From Acidobacteriota bacterium (GTDB lineage Bacteria > Acidobacteriota > Blastocatellia > Pyrinomonadales > Pyrinomonadaceae), in assembly GCA_003697135.1 (NCBI GenBank), contig RFGC01000018.1, positions 124,001 through 188,000 of the forward strand: 64,000 nucleotides of DNA, read 5' to 3'. The position numbers and the translations under genes were made by a program. The notes under the pieces were generated by a model. It was not told the origin of the DNA. It saw nothing but the letters and a program-made list of their open reading frames with translations, and made no database searches. Shown here piece by piece: positions 1 through 7,173 of the stretch (position 1 is the stretch's first letter; each line of letters begins with the position of its first letter).

Positions 1-200
1 ATGCTTTGCACATGGTTGTGGGTTTGATAATAATGTCGTGGCTTCTATTTAAGGCTATACAAGGAACTTTTTCAGCAGATTATTACTCACCTGTTGAGAT
101 TTCAGGGCTTTACTGGCACTTTGTTGATATTGTTTGGATTTTCTTGTTCCCATTGCTTTACCTTCTCGGAAGGCATTTCTTACATGGAGGTGGACATTGA
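1..200 (+). CDS. cytochrome c oxidase subunit III, 3' fragment
   Basis: Only the last 65 or so codons are present; the start lies before the window and the reading frame begins at base 3. The visible part holds two membrane segments and the C-terminal helix with the [11 protein letters not shown] motif that is typical of haem-copper oxidase subunit III. Subunit III is an integral membrane subunit of the terminal oxidase and helps stabilise the catalytic subunit I. The TGA stop (198-200) shares its last base with the ATG of the subunit IV gene, so the two are translationally coupled. Upstream cox genes are presumably just outside the window. Confidence 0.9.
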   Translation, partial: ALHMVVGLIIMSWLLFKAIQGTFSADYYSPVEISGLYWHFVDIVWIFLFPLLYLLGRHFLHGGGH

Positions 201-532
201 TGGCTGATAAAAAGCATAAACATCATCACGAAGAGCATTTGCACATAGGGATTCCAGGGTATTTCTTGGTTTTTGTGGCTTTGGTTATAGGAACAATTGT
301 AACTTACCTTGTTGCTTTGAGGGATTTAGATTGGCTTTTTCCAGGAGCGAATACCTTGGTAGCTTTATCAATAGCCTTTACCAAGATGTCTCTTGTAGTC
401 CTTTACTTTATGCATGTAAGATGGCAGTCGAACCTTATATGGCTGACGGCATTAGGTGGATTTTTCTGGCTTGCAATCATGTTTGCCTTCACAATGCAGG
501 ATTACTTGACACGCTCTGTTATTGGTAAATAG
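200..532 (+). CDS. cytochrome c oxidase subunit IV family protein (caa3-type small subunit)
   Basis: A 110-residue protein with a His/Lys-rich cytoplasmic N terminus ([15 protein letters not shown]) and three hydrophobic segments at about residues 18-40, 51-71 and 77-98. This is the usual shape of the small subunit IV that follows subunit III in bacterial aa3/caa3 oxidase operons. The ATG at 200 overlaps the subunit III stop; an in-frame upstream start at 134 would run through the subunit III gene and is unlikely. The chain ends in a short polar tail. Subunit IV is not catalytic and is thought to help assembly of the oxidase. Confidence 0.85.
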   Translation: MADKKHKHHHEEHLHIGIPGYFLVFVALVIGTIVTYLVALRDLDWLFPGANTLVALSIAFTKMSLVVLYFMHVRWQSNLIWLTALGGFFWLAIMFAFTMQDYLTRSVIGK

Positions 533-665
533 CTTTGCTGAGGCAACCTTATAGTTACTTGGTGTTTGAAACTCACTAGGTCTGATGTTCTGAAAGATTA
601 AAACCTCAAAACTGAAAATCTGGCTAAAGCATGAAGAATCAGAAAATCGGCTAGATTTTAGGGTT

Positions 666-691
666 GAGACTGCCTTTCAAACGGCGGTCTC
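666..691 (+). terminator. probable terminator of the cox operon
   Basis: A 9-bp stem (666-674 with 683-691, one G-U pair) with an 8-nt loop. It is followed by GGTATTTT rather than a long T-tract, so termination may be only moderately efficient. It lies 134 nt after the subunit IV stop. Confidence 0.5.
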
Positions 692-780
692 GGTATTTTA
701 CCTGTTCTTACAAAAAGCGCTAATAACGGTCTCATGATCCATTTCGGAGTCCTACCTGTTTTGCGAAAAGCTTTCTTGTT

Positions 781-809
781 TTGAGCAAGCCCAAAAGGCG
801 TGCTATCAT
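781..809 (+). promoter_or_regulatory. sigma70-type promoter of the Lol-like cluster
   Basis: The -35 box is TTGAGC (781-786), the spacer is 17 bp, and the -10 box is TATCAT (804-809), preceded by TGC as in an extended -10. The predicted start near 816 gives a leader of about 48 nt before the TTG start at 864. Confidence 0.6.
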
Positions 810-863
810 CGTTTTTTGCGAGCAGTTTGGGAAGAACAATCAGAAATAATATAGGGGTTTACG

Positions 864-1895
864 TTGAGCATCAAAAAAGAGATGAGAAATTTTATTTTTG
901 CGTTCTTATCGGCTTTTATTTTCACTTCTTGCCTTTCTCCTAAAGAAAGAGTTCAACGTCCGACGCTTTTAAGAACAGAAAATGCTACCAAAGAGCAGTT
1001 ACTCGCAGAGATAAACAGGTTTGCACGAATAAACTCGATGCGTGCCAGAATGGATTTGAAGTTTGAGGACAATTCTTTCGCTGAGATGGGAATAAGCGAG
1101 AAATACAAATCAGCAGATGGCGAAATAGTTGTTCAGCGTCCAGCAAACATACTTTTGAAGGTGCAAGTACCAGTTTTGAAAACAGATGTAGCACAGATGA
1201 CCTCGAACGGAACAAGATTCTGCGTTGCTATTCTAAATGACGGGGGTGATGGTAGATACAGAAGATTCGTTTGCGGAACAAACAATAAAGACTATTCGCT
1301 GCTTCAAAAAGAGATACAGAAACTCGAGAATGGAAACTCGAAAACTCTAAGACAAAACATAAATGCCTTTGCAAATCTCCGCCCGCAACATTTTACGGAA
1401 GCAATTTTGATGCGCCCGATAAGTGATGAAAACGTATATGTTCAAAGCGAGATATTTCAAGAAGAATTTGACTTAAGCGCTGATAAAAAATCGCCTTTGC
1501 GATGGGTTTTACGGGGTTATTATCTTTTGGACGAGCTTAGAAAAGAATCTGATGGGAGCTTGAAAATTTCTCGTCGCTTTTGGTTTGATCGTGTCGGAGG
1601 GATAAGACTCGCAAGGCAGCAGATATTCGACTCGCAGGGTGAACTAGAAACTGATATTGTCTATGGTAGAGAAGGAAATCTTTCGGGCGAATATACAAAT
1701 CTTCCATTGAGGATCGAAGTTACTAGACCAAAAGAAAGATACAAAATGAGCCTAACTTATCAAGACCCTGCTGGTGTTTCAATCGGTCGAACATACCCAC
1801 AAACGGCTTTTGAGCTTTCAAACCGTTGGAATCTACCTGAATTAGACTTAGATAAAAAATTAGCCGAGATGCAATCAAAGCAAAGGGTTCAGTGA
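864..1895 (+). CDS. putative outer-membrane lipoprotein, LolA/LolB-like
   Basis: A 343-residue protein. The N terminus is a hydrophobic signal ending in FTSC, a good lipobox for signal peptidase II, so the mature protein should be lipid-anchored. The body (roughly residues 40-290) is rich in beta-strand pattern. It resembles the LolA/LolB-type fold by its layout: an N-terminal helix with an INRF..INSMRA pattern, then alternating strands. Function is inferred from this shape and from its neighbours: an ABC ATPase overlapping its stop codon and a LolA-like protein two genes on. The TTG start has an AGGGG ribosome-binding site 6 nt upstream. An ATG at 882 (MRNFIF) would also leave an intact signal but has only a weak site. 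The exact family is not certain. Confidence 0.65.
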   Translation: MSIKKEMRNFIFAFLSAFIFTSCLSPKERVQRPTLLRTENATKEQLLAEINRFARINSMRARMDLKFEDNSFAEMGISEKYKSADGEIVVQRPANILLKVQVPVLKTDVAQMTSNGTRFCVAILNDGGDGRYRRFVCGTNNKDYSLLQKEIQKLENGNSKTLRQNINAFANLRPQHFTEAILMRPISDENVYVQSEIFQEEFDLSADKKSPLRWVLRGYYLLDELRKESDGSLKISRRFWFDRVGGIRLARQQIFDSQGELETDIVYGREGNLSGEYTNLPLRIEVTRPKERYKMSLTYQDPAGVSIGRTYPQTAFELSNRWNLPELDLDKKLAEMQSKQRVQ

Positions 1896-2584
1896 TGAAA
1901 GTTATCTTGGAAACAATAGATTTGAAAAAAAGCTTCAAGATGGGAAAAATCGAAAATCTCGTCTTGCGTGGTATCTCACTTCAGATAAAGCAAGGCGAAT
2001 TTGTTGCAATCATGGGGCCGTCAGGTTGCGGAAAATCAACTCTACTTCACATAATGGGCGGGCTTTTGACTCCTACAAGCGGCAAAGTTCTAGTCGAAGG
2101 CGAAGATATTTCTTCGGTGTCTGATGCAAAAAGAACTGAAATAAGAAGAAAGAAAATCGGATTTGTGTTTCAGCGATTCAACCTTTTCCCGACTCTAACG
2201 GCTGAAGGCAATCTAAAACTGGCAGAGAGAATTTACAGCGGAAACGGCGGAAACAGTGCTAGAAGACATGAGATTTTAAGGCTCTTACAGTTGGAAGACA
2301 AGATGCATCATAAACCTTCAGAGCTTTCAGGTGGTGAGCAACAAAGAGTTGCATTAGCGCGCGCAATTATAAACAATCCAGCCATAGTTTTAGCAGATGA
2401 GCCAACCGGTAGTTTAGATTCAGAAAACTCAGCGGTTGTTTTGGAAATGTTCAAGAAGCTTAATAGCCACTTTGGACAAACAATTGTGATGATTACGCAC
2501 AATCCAGAAGCGGCGGCTGTTTGTCATCGCATAATCTATATGCGTGATGGAATGATTCTAGGCGAAAAGTCCGTTGAGTCTTGA
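1895..2584 (+). CDS. ABC transporter ATP-binding protein, LolD/MacB family
   Basis: A 229-residue nucleotide-binding subunit. Walker A is GPSGCGKS (residues 41-48), followed by a Q-loop in [13 protein letters not shown], the signature [14 protein letters not shown], and Walker B running into ADEPTGSLD. The FQ-F-L-P-LTA pattern is typical of the LolD/MacB/FtsE branch that works with FtsX-like permeases on lipoproteins, peptides or division machinery. The ATG overlaps the previous stop (TGA 1893-1895), so it is coupled to the lipoprotein gene. A GTG at 1892 is an alternative. No FtsX/LolC/LolE-like permease follows; the next gene encodes only a small one-TM protein, which is unusual. ATPase function is firm; the transported substrate is inferred. 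Confidence 0.85.
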   Translation: MKVILETIDLKKSFKMGKIENLVLRGISLQIKQGEFVAIMGPSGCGKSTLLHIMGGLLTPTSGKVLVEGEDISSVSDAKRTEIRRKKIGFVFQRFNLFPTLTAEGNLKLAERIYSGNGGNSARRHEILRLLQLEDKMHHKPSELSGGEQQRVALARAIINNPAIVLADEPTGSLDSENSAVVLEMFKKLNSHFGQTIVMITHNPEAAAVCHRIIYMRDGMILGEKSVES

Positions 2585-2670
2585 ACTTTTCGATTCTTTT
2601 TGTAACTCAAAAGATACTTACAACCGTCTTGCTGTTTGAGATTGTCTAAAAGTCTGAATCTTGGCGAAAT

Positions 2671-2973
2671 ATGGAAGCGTTAAAGAAAATAATTCTTTGG
2701 GAATATAAACGAGGTACGTGGCAATACGATATTCTTTGCCTTTTGATTATAGCCTTCGTTTTTCTCACGCCGAAAAGCTGGTTTGAAAAAGAATTAAAAA
2801 CGCCGCCTGCTGCTACGCGTCTTTTAATTAAGCATGAAGACTTTATACAGACAAAGGAGCAACTTCAACAAAGAGTTCGAGAAATAAGCAAGAATCCTAA
2901 CGCCGAAGTGATAAGCTGGAAGGAGCGAAGAAACGAAAAAGGCGAGATTTTCTATGAGGTTGACATAAGGTAA
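2671..2973 (+). CDS. small one-TM membrane protein in the Lol-like cluster
   Basis: A 100-residue protein I cannot assign to a named family. It has a polar N terminus (WEYKRGTWQYD), one membrane segment at about residues 20-34, then a charged domain with a helical stretch (about 48-72) and a probable beta-hairpin end. The topology suggests a single anchor with a roughly 65-residue soluble domain. It lies 86 nt after the ABC ATPase and 65 nt before the LolA-like gene on the same strand. It is far too small to be a LolC/E permease, so it could be an accessory or adaptor subunit. Function unknown. Confidence 0.7.
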   Translation: MEALKKIILWEYKRGTWQYDILCLLIIAFVFLTPKSWFEKELKTPPAATRLLIKHEDFIQTKEQLQQRVREISKNPNAEVISWKERRNEKGEIFYEVDIR

Positions 2974-3038
2974 GTTTTCTCAGGTTTTCATGTAAAGAAA
3001 GTTATTGCTATTTTCTTGATTTTCTAGAGGTTTAGGTT

Positions 3039-3722
3039 ATGTTAAGAGGGGCAATAATTTTGTGTTTTGGGTTCTTTTTTCTTAGTTTAAGTAGCGAGGT
3101 AAAGGCACAGCTTCTTTTAAGAGAAATTCTCAAGCGTATGGACGAACATCATAAAGCGCTTACATCGCTTCAAGCGAATGTTCTGATGGAAAAGTATAAC
3201 TCTCAACTAGACGAAGTTGACGTAACCGAGGGAGTTGTAAAGTATCTTCCCAAAACGCCGAAACGGGCGATGTATGTAAGGCTGGATTGGACTAAACCAG
3301 TTGTTGAACACATTTCCGTAATCGGTAACACTTACACTTTGTATCGTCCAAGACTCAATCAGGTCTATGTTGGGAAAACTGATGAAGCCAAAAACAATGC
3401 TAAAGTGGGAAATGCACTGGCTTTTATGAGCATGTCGAAAGAAGAACTAAGAGCAAATTACACGGTCAACTATCTGGGAAAAGAAAGGCTAAAAGACGGT
3501 GTTGAGACATGGCATCTTGAATTGATACCTAAGAAAGCATCGAGTTACAAAGCCGCATATCTTTGGGTGGACGTTGACGGAATGCCGAGACAGGCTAAAG
3601 TAGTCGAGACAAACGGCGACACCACCACCGTTTTGCTTTACAATATCCAGAAAAATGTAACCTTAAAAGGCTCAGACTTTGAGATTCGGTATCCGAAGGA
3701 CGCAAAGCTAATTAGAGGTTGA
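3039..3722 (+). CDS. LolA-like outer-membrane lipoprotein carrier protein
   Basis: A 227-residue protein with a Sec signal peptide (about residues 1-24, ending VKA-Q). The N-terminal helix of the mature part (ILKRMDEHHKALTSLQANV) followed by alternating strands (MYVRLDW, YTLYRPRLNQVYVG, WHLELIP, YLWVDVDGMPRQAKV) matches the LolA-type half-barrel that carries a lipoprotein acyl group across the periplasm. The length is close to that of LolA (about 200). A purine-rich site (AGAGG) lies about 12 nt before the ATG. Together with the lipoprotein and the LolD-like ATPase upstream it forms a compact lipoprotein-trafficking neighbourhood. The LolA-fold assignment is by pattern. Confidence 0.75.
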   Translation: MLRGAIILCFGFFFLSLSSEVKAQLLLREILKRMDEHHKALTSLQANVLMEKYNSQLDEVDVTEGVVKYLPKTPKRAMYVRLDWTKPVVEHISVIGNTYTLYRPRLNQVYVGKTDEAKNNAKVGNALAFMSMSKEELRANYTVNYLGKERLKDGVETWHLELIPKKASSYKAAYLWVDVDGMPRQAKVVETNGDTTTVLLYNIQKNVTLKGSDFEIRYPKDAKLIRG

Positions 3723-3746
3723 TTTTGGTTTCGTTTGAAGAAATTT

Positions 3747-3752
3747 TATAAT
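3747..3752 (+). promoter_or_regulatory. -10 box (TATAAT) just upstream of the radical SAM gene
   Basis: A consensus TATAAT ends 11 nt before the ATG at 3764 and no Shine-Dalgarno sequence lies between them. Transcription from here would give a leader of about 5 nt. No good -35 box at 17 bp is obvious, so support rests on the -10 and on the same arrangement at 28082 and 33686. Confidence 0.45.
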
Positions 3753-3763
3753 TTTTCGTAAAT

Positions 3764-4789
3764 ATGCCGAGTTCGAGCGGATGGAGTCGTTTTCTTCGTG
3801 GTGTTAAGCACACGATTCGGGCTTTTGTTTCAACGAAGCATCCAGTATTAGTGCATATTGTCCCGATGAGAAGATGCAATCTTTCGTGTGCTTATTGCAA
3901 CGAATATGATAAAACAAGCCAGCCTGTGCCGATTGACGAAATGATTAGGAGAATAGATAAGCTGGCTGAATTTGGCACTTCAGTTGTGACTATAAGCGGT
4001 GGCGAGCCAATGTTACATCCGCAAATTTACGACATTATAAAACGCATTCGCTATCATGGCATGATTGCGGGCTTAATCTCGAATGGTTATTACTTTCAGC
4101 CCGAAAGAATTATTAAGCTCAACGAGGCAGGATTGGACTACTTGCAAATTTCGATTGATAACGTCAATCCTGATGAAGTCTCAAAAAAGAGCTTAAAAGT
4201 TCTAGACAAAAAGTTAGTTAATTTGCGGAAATATGCAAAGTTCAAAGTCAACATTAACTCCGTGATCGGAAGCGGAGTCAAGAATCCCGAAGACGCCTTG
4301 ATAATCGCAAAAAGAGCTAGAGAATTAGGATTTTCTTCGACTGTTGGGGTTATTCATGATTCGATGGGGCTTTTGAAACCTTTAAGCGAGCGCGAGAAGG
4401 AAGTCTATCGGCAAATAAAAGCGCTTGGAGCAAGAAGTTATGCCAGATGGAATTGGTTTCAAGATTATCTAGTTGAAGGTAAAGAATACAAATGGCGTTG
4501 TCGTGCTGGTGCACGTTATCTCTACATTTGTGAAGACGGATTGGTTCACTGGTGTTCGCAACAGCGCGGAACACCGGGAATTTCGATTTATGAATACACG
4601 CGCGAGGACATGGAAAGAGAATACATAACCGAAAAATGGTGCGCACCAACCTGCACGATTCAATGTGTTCATCAAGTAGGGCATCTAGACGCATGGCGCG
4701 ATCCACAAATCCCACCAGATCAATACCACAAATACAAAACCAAAAGAATAAAACGAGAAACTATAGCAAAAGTTTTGAAGGCAGAGTAA
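3764..4789 (+). CDS. radical SAM protein with Cys-rich C-terminal region
   Basis: A 341-residue enzyme. The 4Fe-4S/SAM motif CNLSCAYC gives C38, C42 and C45, and the SAM-binding GGEP follows at residues 79-82 (ISGGEP). The C-terminal third holds a second set of cysteines (WRC, YIC, HWC, then [10 protein letters not shown]), suggesting an auxiliary iron-sulfur cluster like the SPASM/twitch type. Such enzymes modify peptides or cofactors. No precursor peptide gene is visible next to it, so the substrate is unknown. It is 41 nt downstream of the LolA-like gene and may be partly cotranscribed, but it also has its own -10-like box. No Shine-Dalgarno sequence precedes the ATG. Confidence 0.8.
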   Translation: MPSSSGWSRFLRGVKHTIRAFVSTKHPVLVHIVPMRRCNLSCAYCNEYDKTSQPVPIDEMIRRIDKLAEFGTSVVTISGGEPMLHPQIYDIIKRIRYHGMIAGLISNGYYFQPERIIKLNEAGLDYLQISIDNVNPDEVSKKSLKVLDKKLVNLRKYAKFKVNINSVIGSGVKNPEDALIIAKRARELGFSSTVGVIHDSMGLLKPLSEREKEVYRQIKALGARSYARWNWFQDYLVEGKEYKWRCRAGARYLYICEDGLVHWCSQQRGTPGISIYEYTREDMEREYITEKWCAPTCTIQCVHQVGHLDAWRDPQIPPDQYHKYKTKRIKRETIAKVLKAE

Positions 4790-4875
4790 AAAGCAGAGTA
4801 ATTTAGCCGAAACGTAAGAGCAGAATAAAAGACAAAACAATTTGGCTGGAGTGTAAGAAAAGATTTCGTGGCTAC

Positions 4876-4991
4876 ACAAAAATTAAAGACAGGCGAAGCA
4901 ACGTGGGAGTGTGCCGCGCCTGTCAATTCGTGGTTACTGTCCTCACCCCAGCAACCACAAGAGACGGAGGATTCACCAACCGTCTCGGTTG
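4876..4991 (-). ncRNA. candidate small non-coding RNA, about 115 nt
   Basis: Read on the minus strand, a promoter (TTGAAA, 18 bp, TATATT) is followed after about 7 nt by three hairpins. The 5' one is GAGACGG/CCGUCUC (4980-4986 with 4961-4967), which competes with a CAACCG/CGGUUG hairpin (4986-4991 with 4977-4982). The middle one is a GUGGUU/AACCAC stem (4953-4958 with 4930-4935) extended by an inner CAG/CUG. The 3' one is an 8-bp GACAGGCG/CGCCUGUC stem (4917-4924 with 4888-4895) followed by TTTAATTTTT, a convincing intrinsic terminator. The GC-rich stems stand out from the AT-rich surroundings. I could not match it to SRP RNA, 6S RNA, tmRNA, RNase P RNA or a riboswitch I know. Alternatively it is just the 3' UTR and terminator region of the propeller gene. 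Confidence 0.5.
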
Positions 4992-4996
4992 ATTTT

Positions 4997-5026
4997 AATA
5001 TAACAAAATTTTCATTTTTGTTTCAA
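4997..5026 (-). promoter_or_regulatory. minus-strand promoter of the candidate sRNA
   Basis: On the minus strand: -35 TTGAAA (5026-5021), an 18-bp spacer, -10 TATATT (5002-4997). It points away from the propeller gene and into the hairpin block, with a predicted start near 4990. Confidence 0.5.
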
Positions 5027-5105
5027 GTGACGAAACCGTCCTTTAGTCTAAGTCAAAAATTCTTTGTTGCCTAGTCTAGAAGGATTGTAGAAATCACTGA
5101 AAATC

Positions 5106-6974
5106 TTACCTTGAGAGAAACGAGAAAGCCTGCAAGCGGTTTCCATCAGCCGAATAAAGTATGTTTTCATCTACTATGAATCTTCGATCAGGCTCGGAAA
5201 GAGCGATGAATCGCTCATCTTTCCCGGTATCAACATTAACACCAACGAAGCCTTTGCGATTAAAAGGTTTTGGCAAGTCGGTATAAAAATACATGTAGCT
5301 TCCTCTGATTTCAGATATTTTTCGTTGTCGTAGCAAATAGTCAGAAAGTTTCTCAAGTCTTTTCGCAGGATCGAGTTTGCTGAAGAAGTTCTCTTTTGGA
5401 TTATCGTTTGGTGTTATTTTAGAGAAGTTGCTAGAGCGATCTATCGAGGGAGCTCCTATTTTCATGCTGTCTGATAGCAAGCCTGGTGTTCGAGCGGCAA
5501 TCCCAAAGACTTTTATCTGTTTAGAGACAAAACTCTTTGTTGAGGCAAGAGTTGTTAGACTGAACGATGAGAAACGCCATTGAAGTCCCGACCAACGCCC
5601 GCCCATGAAAGAGTGAACGGCTGAACTAAAGTTCAAAAACGAAGTTGCTAAACCGCCGTATCTAAAATAAAAAGCTATTGCCCGCAAAGCAATTCCAGTA
5701 ATTACACGGAAAATCCCACGTGATGGCGGTTTGTGTTTAACGCGCCAAATCTCCATCTCTTTTGAGTTTCTTGAGGCTGAAGAGTCGAAAGATAGCATTT
5801 TGTTTATATCGAAAGCGGCGATTTCATCGCGTCCACCGACAACGGCTTGATTTTTGTTATTCACTAGAACAAATTGTGCTTCTTCGACTTTGTGTTCGTA
5901 TTTGAAGATTCTCTTTCCGTTCAACGCATCAAGCCCGATCAAATCGTCTTTATCTGCGATTAAAATCGTGTTTGCGTCTACAAAAACAAAATTAGTCATT
6001 CCTTTATCTGCGCCTTTATATCGCCACAGAACTTTCCCATTTTTAGTATCAATGGCAGAAATGCCGAAAGGACCTTTTTCTTCTGTTTCGCCATCTTTTA
6101 TGCGTGTGAAACGTCCGCCCGTTCTGACATACAAAATGTTGCTGATGGCGGCCATTTCCGACGTTACGCCCAAGTCTTTTGCTTCCCATTCTACTTTGAA
6201 ATTTTTGCGGTTGACAGCGCGAACCTTTCCTCTTCCCGAAACATAAAGGTATTTGTCATCAAAAATAGGGTCGGCTTCTGTCAAGGCTAATCCGCTTTCA
6301 TTTACCTTAAATTCGTCTTTTTCTCGTGCATCGCCGCTTTGAGCGTCGTATGATGTGACACCTTCGTAAAAAAGATAAAGCCTGCCATCGAGCATCAACG
6401 GCGGTCTGTAGTTGTCCAAAGTAAAAGGCACTTCCGATTCAGAATCAAAACGCGAAGGCATCATCTGCACGCTCGATGAAAGTTCTTTTTTCCAGAGTTC
6501 TTCGCCATCAGAAAGGCGAAAAACATAAACTATCGGTTTTCTTTCAATGTTCTGACCCACCTTTCCGTAAGCTTTTTTGACCGAGATTACAGCAACCAAA
6601 TCTGAATCGGTTGCCAGTTGCATCACGTCTCCTTTGATCTTGTTTGACAACCAAAGACGCTCTCCCGAAAGCAAATCAACAGCTTCGAGTCTGGATTTTT
6701 CACCTTCATCAATTGAGATAAGAATCAGATCAGTTCCCGGAACCGGTGTAATCGCTGTCTCGTCAAGGCTCGAAACACTCCTTCGCCAGAGCTTTTCGCC
6801 TGTTTTAGCATCCAAAGCATAAAGCGATTGTTCCGTTCCTACCAAAAGAATACCGAAATCTGTCATGTGGTAGAACTGAATTCGGGAGTCAAGGCTAGAT
6901 TGCCAAAGTGATTGCGAAAAGGTCAAAGAAAATCCTAAAAAGCAAATCAATATGAGAAGGAAAACTATTTTCAT
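5106..6974 (-). CDS. PQQ-like/BamB-like beta-propeller protein
   Basis: A 622-residue secreted protein with an N-terminal signal peptide (about residues 1-20, ending TFSQ). It carries repeated propeller blades with the PQQ-repeat pattern: LYALDAKTGEKLWR, LEAVDLLSGERLW, VYVFRLSDGEELWKK, and ISAIDTKNGKVLWRYKG. This is the fold of BamB and of PQQ-dependent dehydrogenases. No clear dehydrogenase catalytic region is seen, so a structural or scaffold role is likelier. At about residues 420-455 there is a hydrophobic/aromatic stretch (RVITGIALRAIAFYFRYGG) that breaks the repeat pattern and could be membrane-associated. It is monocistronic, with a divergent aminotransferase gene upstream. Confidence 0.75.
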   Translation of the reverse strand: MKIVFLLILICFLGFSLTFSQSLWQSSLDSRIQFYHMTDFGILLVGTEQSLYALDAKTGEKLWRRSVSSLDETAITPVPGTDLILISIDEGEKSRLEAVDLLSGERLWLSNKIKGDVMQLATDSDLVAVISVKKAYGKVGQNIERKPIVYVFRLSDGEELWKKELSSSVQMMPSRFDSESEVPFTLDNYRPPLMLDGRLYLFYEGVTSYDAQSGDAREKDEFKVNESGLALTEADPIFDDKYLYVSGRGKVRAVNRKNFKVEWEAKDLGVTSEMAAISNILYVRTGGRFTRIKDGETEEKGPFGISAIDTKNGKVLWRYKGADKGMTNFVFVDANTILIADKDDLIGLDALNGKRIFKYEHKVEEAQFVLVNNKNQAVVGGRDEIAAFDINKMLSFDSSASRNSKEMEIWRVKHKPPSRGIFRVITGIALRAIAFYFRYGGLATSFLNFSSAVHSFMGGRWSGLQWRFSSFSLTTLASTKSFVSKQIKVFGIAARTPGLLSDSMKIGAPSIDRSSNFSKITPNDNPKENFFSKLDPAKRLEKLSDYLLRQRKISEIRGSYMYFYTDLPKPFNRKGFVGVNVDTGKDERFIALSEPDRRFIVDENILYSADGNRLQAFSFLSR

Positions 6975-7173
6975 GTTGCTTATTTTATCGGAAAAACTTG
7001 AAAACCAGAAGATTTTGGAAGACTTGCCAAACTTAATAAGCCCTCTGTTGGCTTGATAAAGTCAATCGTTTTAGCTTATTCTGTTAAAAAGTGGAGCTTA
7101 TCGTTTTTGGAATTTTTGGCCGCATAAGCGACCGTCGAGTTGATTTGCGAAAATTAAACATGAGGAGAGTTTT

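Larger units (their letters stand above)
533..863. other. 331-bp intergenic region: cox terminator plus promoter of the Lol-like cluster
   Basis: No gene was found here. The stretch holds an imperfect inverted repeat at 615-625/649-659 (11 bp with two G-U pairs, 23-nt loop), a short terminator-like hairpin at 666-691, and a good promoter at 781-809 for the downstream cluster. There is no tRNA-like sequence. Confidence 0.6.
4790..5105. other. 316-bp convergent intergenic region with a structured RNA candidate
   Basis: It lies between the 3' ends of the radical SAM gene (+) and the propeller gene (-). There is no plausible protein gene. It holds three strong adjacent hairpins (4888-4924, 4930-4958, 4961-4986) read best on the minus strand, with a minus-strand promoter just beyond them. 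See the ncRNA entry. Confidence 0.6.

Noticed and set aside
4876-4991. The structured region as 4.5S SRP RNA, 6S RNA or a cobalamin/TPP/other known riboswitch
   Set aside because: None of the conserved cores (such as the SRP GGAA tetraloop region or the B12 box) is visible, and no gene lies downstream for a riboswitch to control.
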